Under the pieces are notes generated by a model. It did not search any database and was not told where the DNA came from. It saw nothing but the letters and a program-made list of their open reading frames with translations. A program made the translations under genes and the position numbers. This document shows positions 5,546 through 6,038 of a DNA stretch of 6,038 nt, piece after piece (the stretch's first letter is position 1; the number at the start of each line of letters is the position of its first letter). The stretch lies in the NCBI GenBank assembly GCA_028290765.1, contig JAQGJF010000917.1, positions 1-6,038 on the forward strand. The letters are read 5' to 3'. This DNA comes from Tardiphaga sp. (lineage in GTDB: Bacteria; Pseudomonadota; Alphaproteobacteria; Rhizobiales; Xanthobacteraceae).

Positions 5546-6038
5546 ATGATTCATTCAGCGATCGTTCGAATAGCCGATTTCTGCGCCCGAAATCGGTGGA
5601 CGATCGTTATTGCCGGTGCGCTGCTGATGATTGGAACCGCGGCCTTCGTTGCCGCGCGATTCTCGATCAATACGGATATAGAGGGTTTGATTTCCCAAGA
5701 TCTGCCATGGCGCCAGCGCGAACTGGAGTTGTCCAAGGCTTTTCCGAGAAAAGGCATTCTGGTTGTCGTGAAAGCGACGACGCCTGAAAATGCCGAACAG
5801 GCAACCAATGCGCTGGCGCATGCCATCTCAAAAAACCCTGATCTGTTTCCCAAAGTGGAACAACTCGACAGCGGGGATTTTTTCGAACGCAATGGATTAT
5901 TATTCGAGTCTCCAGCCGATGTCAGAAGAGCCGCTGAGGGACTGACGAGAGCTCAGCCGCTTATTGCAGCGCTCGCAGGCGATCCGAGTCTGCGCGGCGT
6001 TATGACGGCGCTATCGTTTGCGGCCGAGGGCGTCAAGG
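5546..6038 (+). CDS. HpnN-like RND/MMPL transporter, N-terminal part (runs off right edge)
   Basis: From ATG 5546 the frame is open to the window edge (164 residues). Residues about 18-38 form a single membrane helix followed by the start of a large periplasmic loop. Several segments are characteristic of the hopanoid-associated RND protein HpnN: INTDIEGLISQDLPWRQRE (41-59), FFERNGLLF (112-120) and AQPLIAALAGDPSLRG (136-151). HpnN moves hopanoids from the inner to the outer membrane; full length is usually 850-900 residues. No hopanoid biosynthesis gene is visible, so this may be the true hpnN or a paralogue, and no symbol is assigned. The ribosome site is weak (GAGAG, 12 nt upstream); an in-frame GTG at 5537 would add three residues. 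Its codons are less GC-biased (TTATTATTC, AGA) than those of the genes to its left. The FixK/FNR-type box at 5348 lies upstream. Confidence 0.9.
   Translation, partial: MIHSAIVRIADFCARNRWTIVIAGALLMIGTAAFVAARFSINTDIEGLISQDLPWRQRELELSKAFPRKGILVVVKATTPENAEQATNALAHAISKNPDLFPKVEQLDSGDFFERNGLLFESPADVRRAAEGLTRAQPLIAALAGDPSLRGVMTALSFAAEGVK

Noticed and set aside
4972..5547. 191-residue minus-strand open frame as an intact gene
   Set aside because: Only the last 50 residues resemble a protein family (Prs). The upstream part is low-complexity, Arg-rich and unconserved in appearance, and it crosses two operator-like sites.
5361..5549. 62-residue plus-strand frame overlapping the exporter start as ATGA
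   Set aside because: It has no ribosome site or recognisable motif. Its ATG lies upstream of the predicted transcription start from the 5348 box, so the ATGA overlap looks accidental.

Overview
The window looks like a GC-rich alphaproteobacterial chromosome, probably Bradyrhizobium or Rhodopseudomonas-like. This rests on base composition, an HpnN-type RND protein and FixK/FNR-type operators; no rRNA or marker gene fixes the taxon. There is no tRNA, IS element, CRISPR array or phage gene.

Layout: (1) 1-862, minus strand: N-terminal 287 residues of an MMPL/RND-family exporter that runs off the left edge. (2) 863-1139: divergent regulatory region with a FixK/FNR-type box (TTGACGGTTGTCAA) and an 11-bp tandem repeat. 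(3) 1140-2181, plus strand: aldo/keto reductase gene broken by a perfect 10-bp tandem duplication (+1 frameshift). Removing one copy restores a 343-residue enzyme. (4) 2183-2869, minus strand: dienelactone-hydrolase-like alpha/beta hydrolase, tail to tail with the reductase and one base apart. (5) 2885-4894, minus strand: 669-residue fusion of a phosphoribosyltransferase and an erythromycin-esterase-like domain, in one operon with the hydrolase. (6) 4895-5545: 651 bp with no intact gene. It holds a roughly 50-codon remnant of PRPP synthetase (prs), a GC-rich hairpin, two more FixK/FNR-type boxes and an 8-bp inverted repeat. (7) 5546-6038, plus strand: N-terminal 164 residues of a second, HpnN-like RND exporter that runs off the right edge.

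The unifying signal is regulatory. The strict pattern TTGA-N6-TCAA occurs three times in 6 kb (about 0.09 expected by chance). All three copies lie outside intact genes, and -10-like hexamers sit 20-22 bp from them facing the flanking genes. The best (5173-5214) has exact class II FNR/FixK geometry and points at the phosphoribosyltransferase/esterase-hydrolase operon. The gene content resembles mycobacterial DosR dormancy-regulon proteins: Rv2030c has the same two-domain architecture, and Rv0571c joins phosphoribosyltransferase to a DLH-like hydrolase. I infer a low-oxygen or stress island in which two exporters, a reductase and a PRTase/esterase/hydrolase module are co-controlled by a Crp/Fnr-family regulator. 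The PRPP-synthesis gene and the reductase appear to be decaying.
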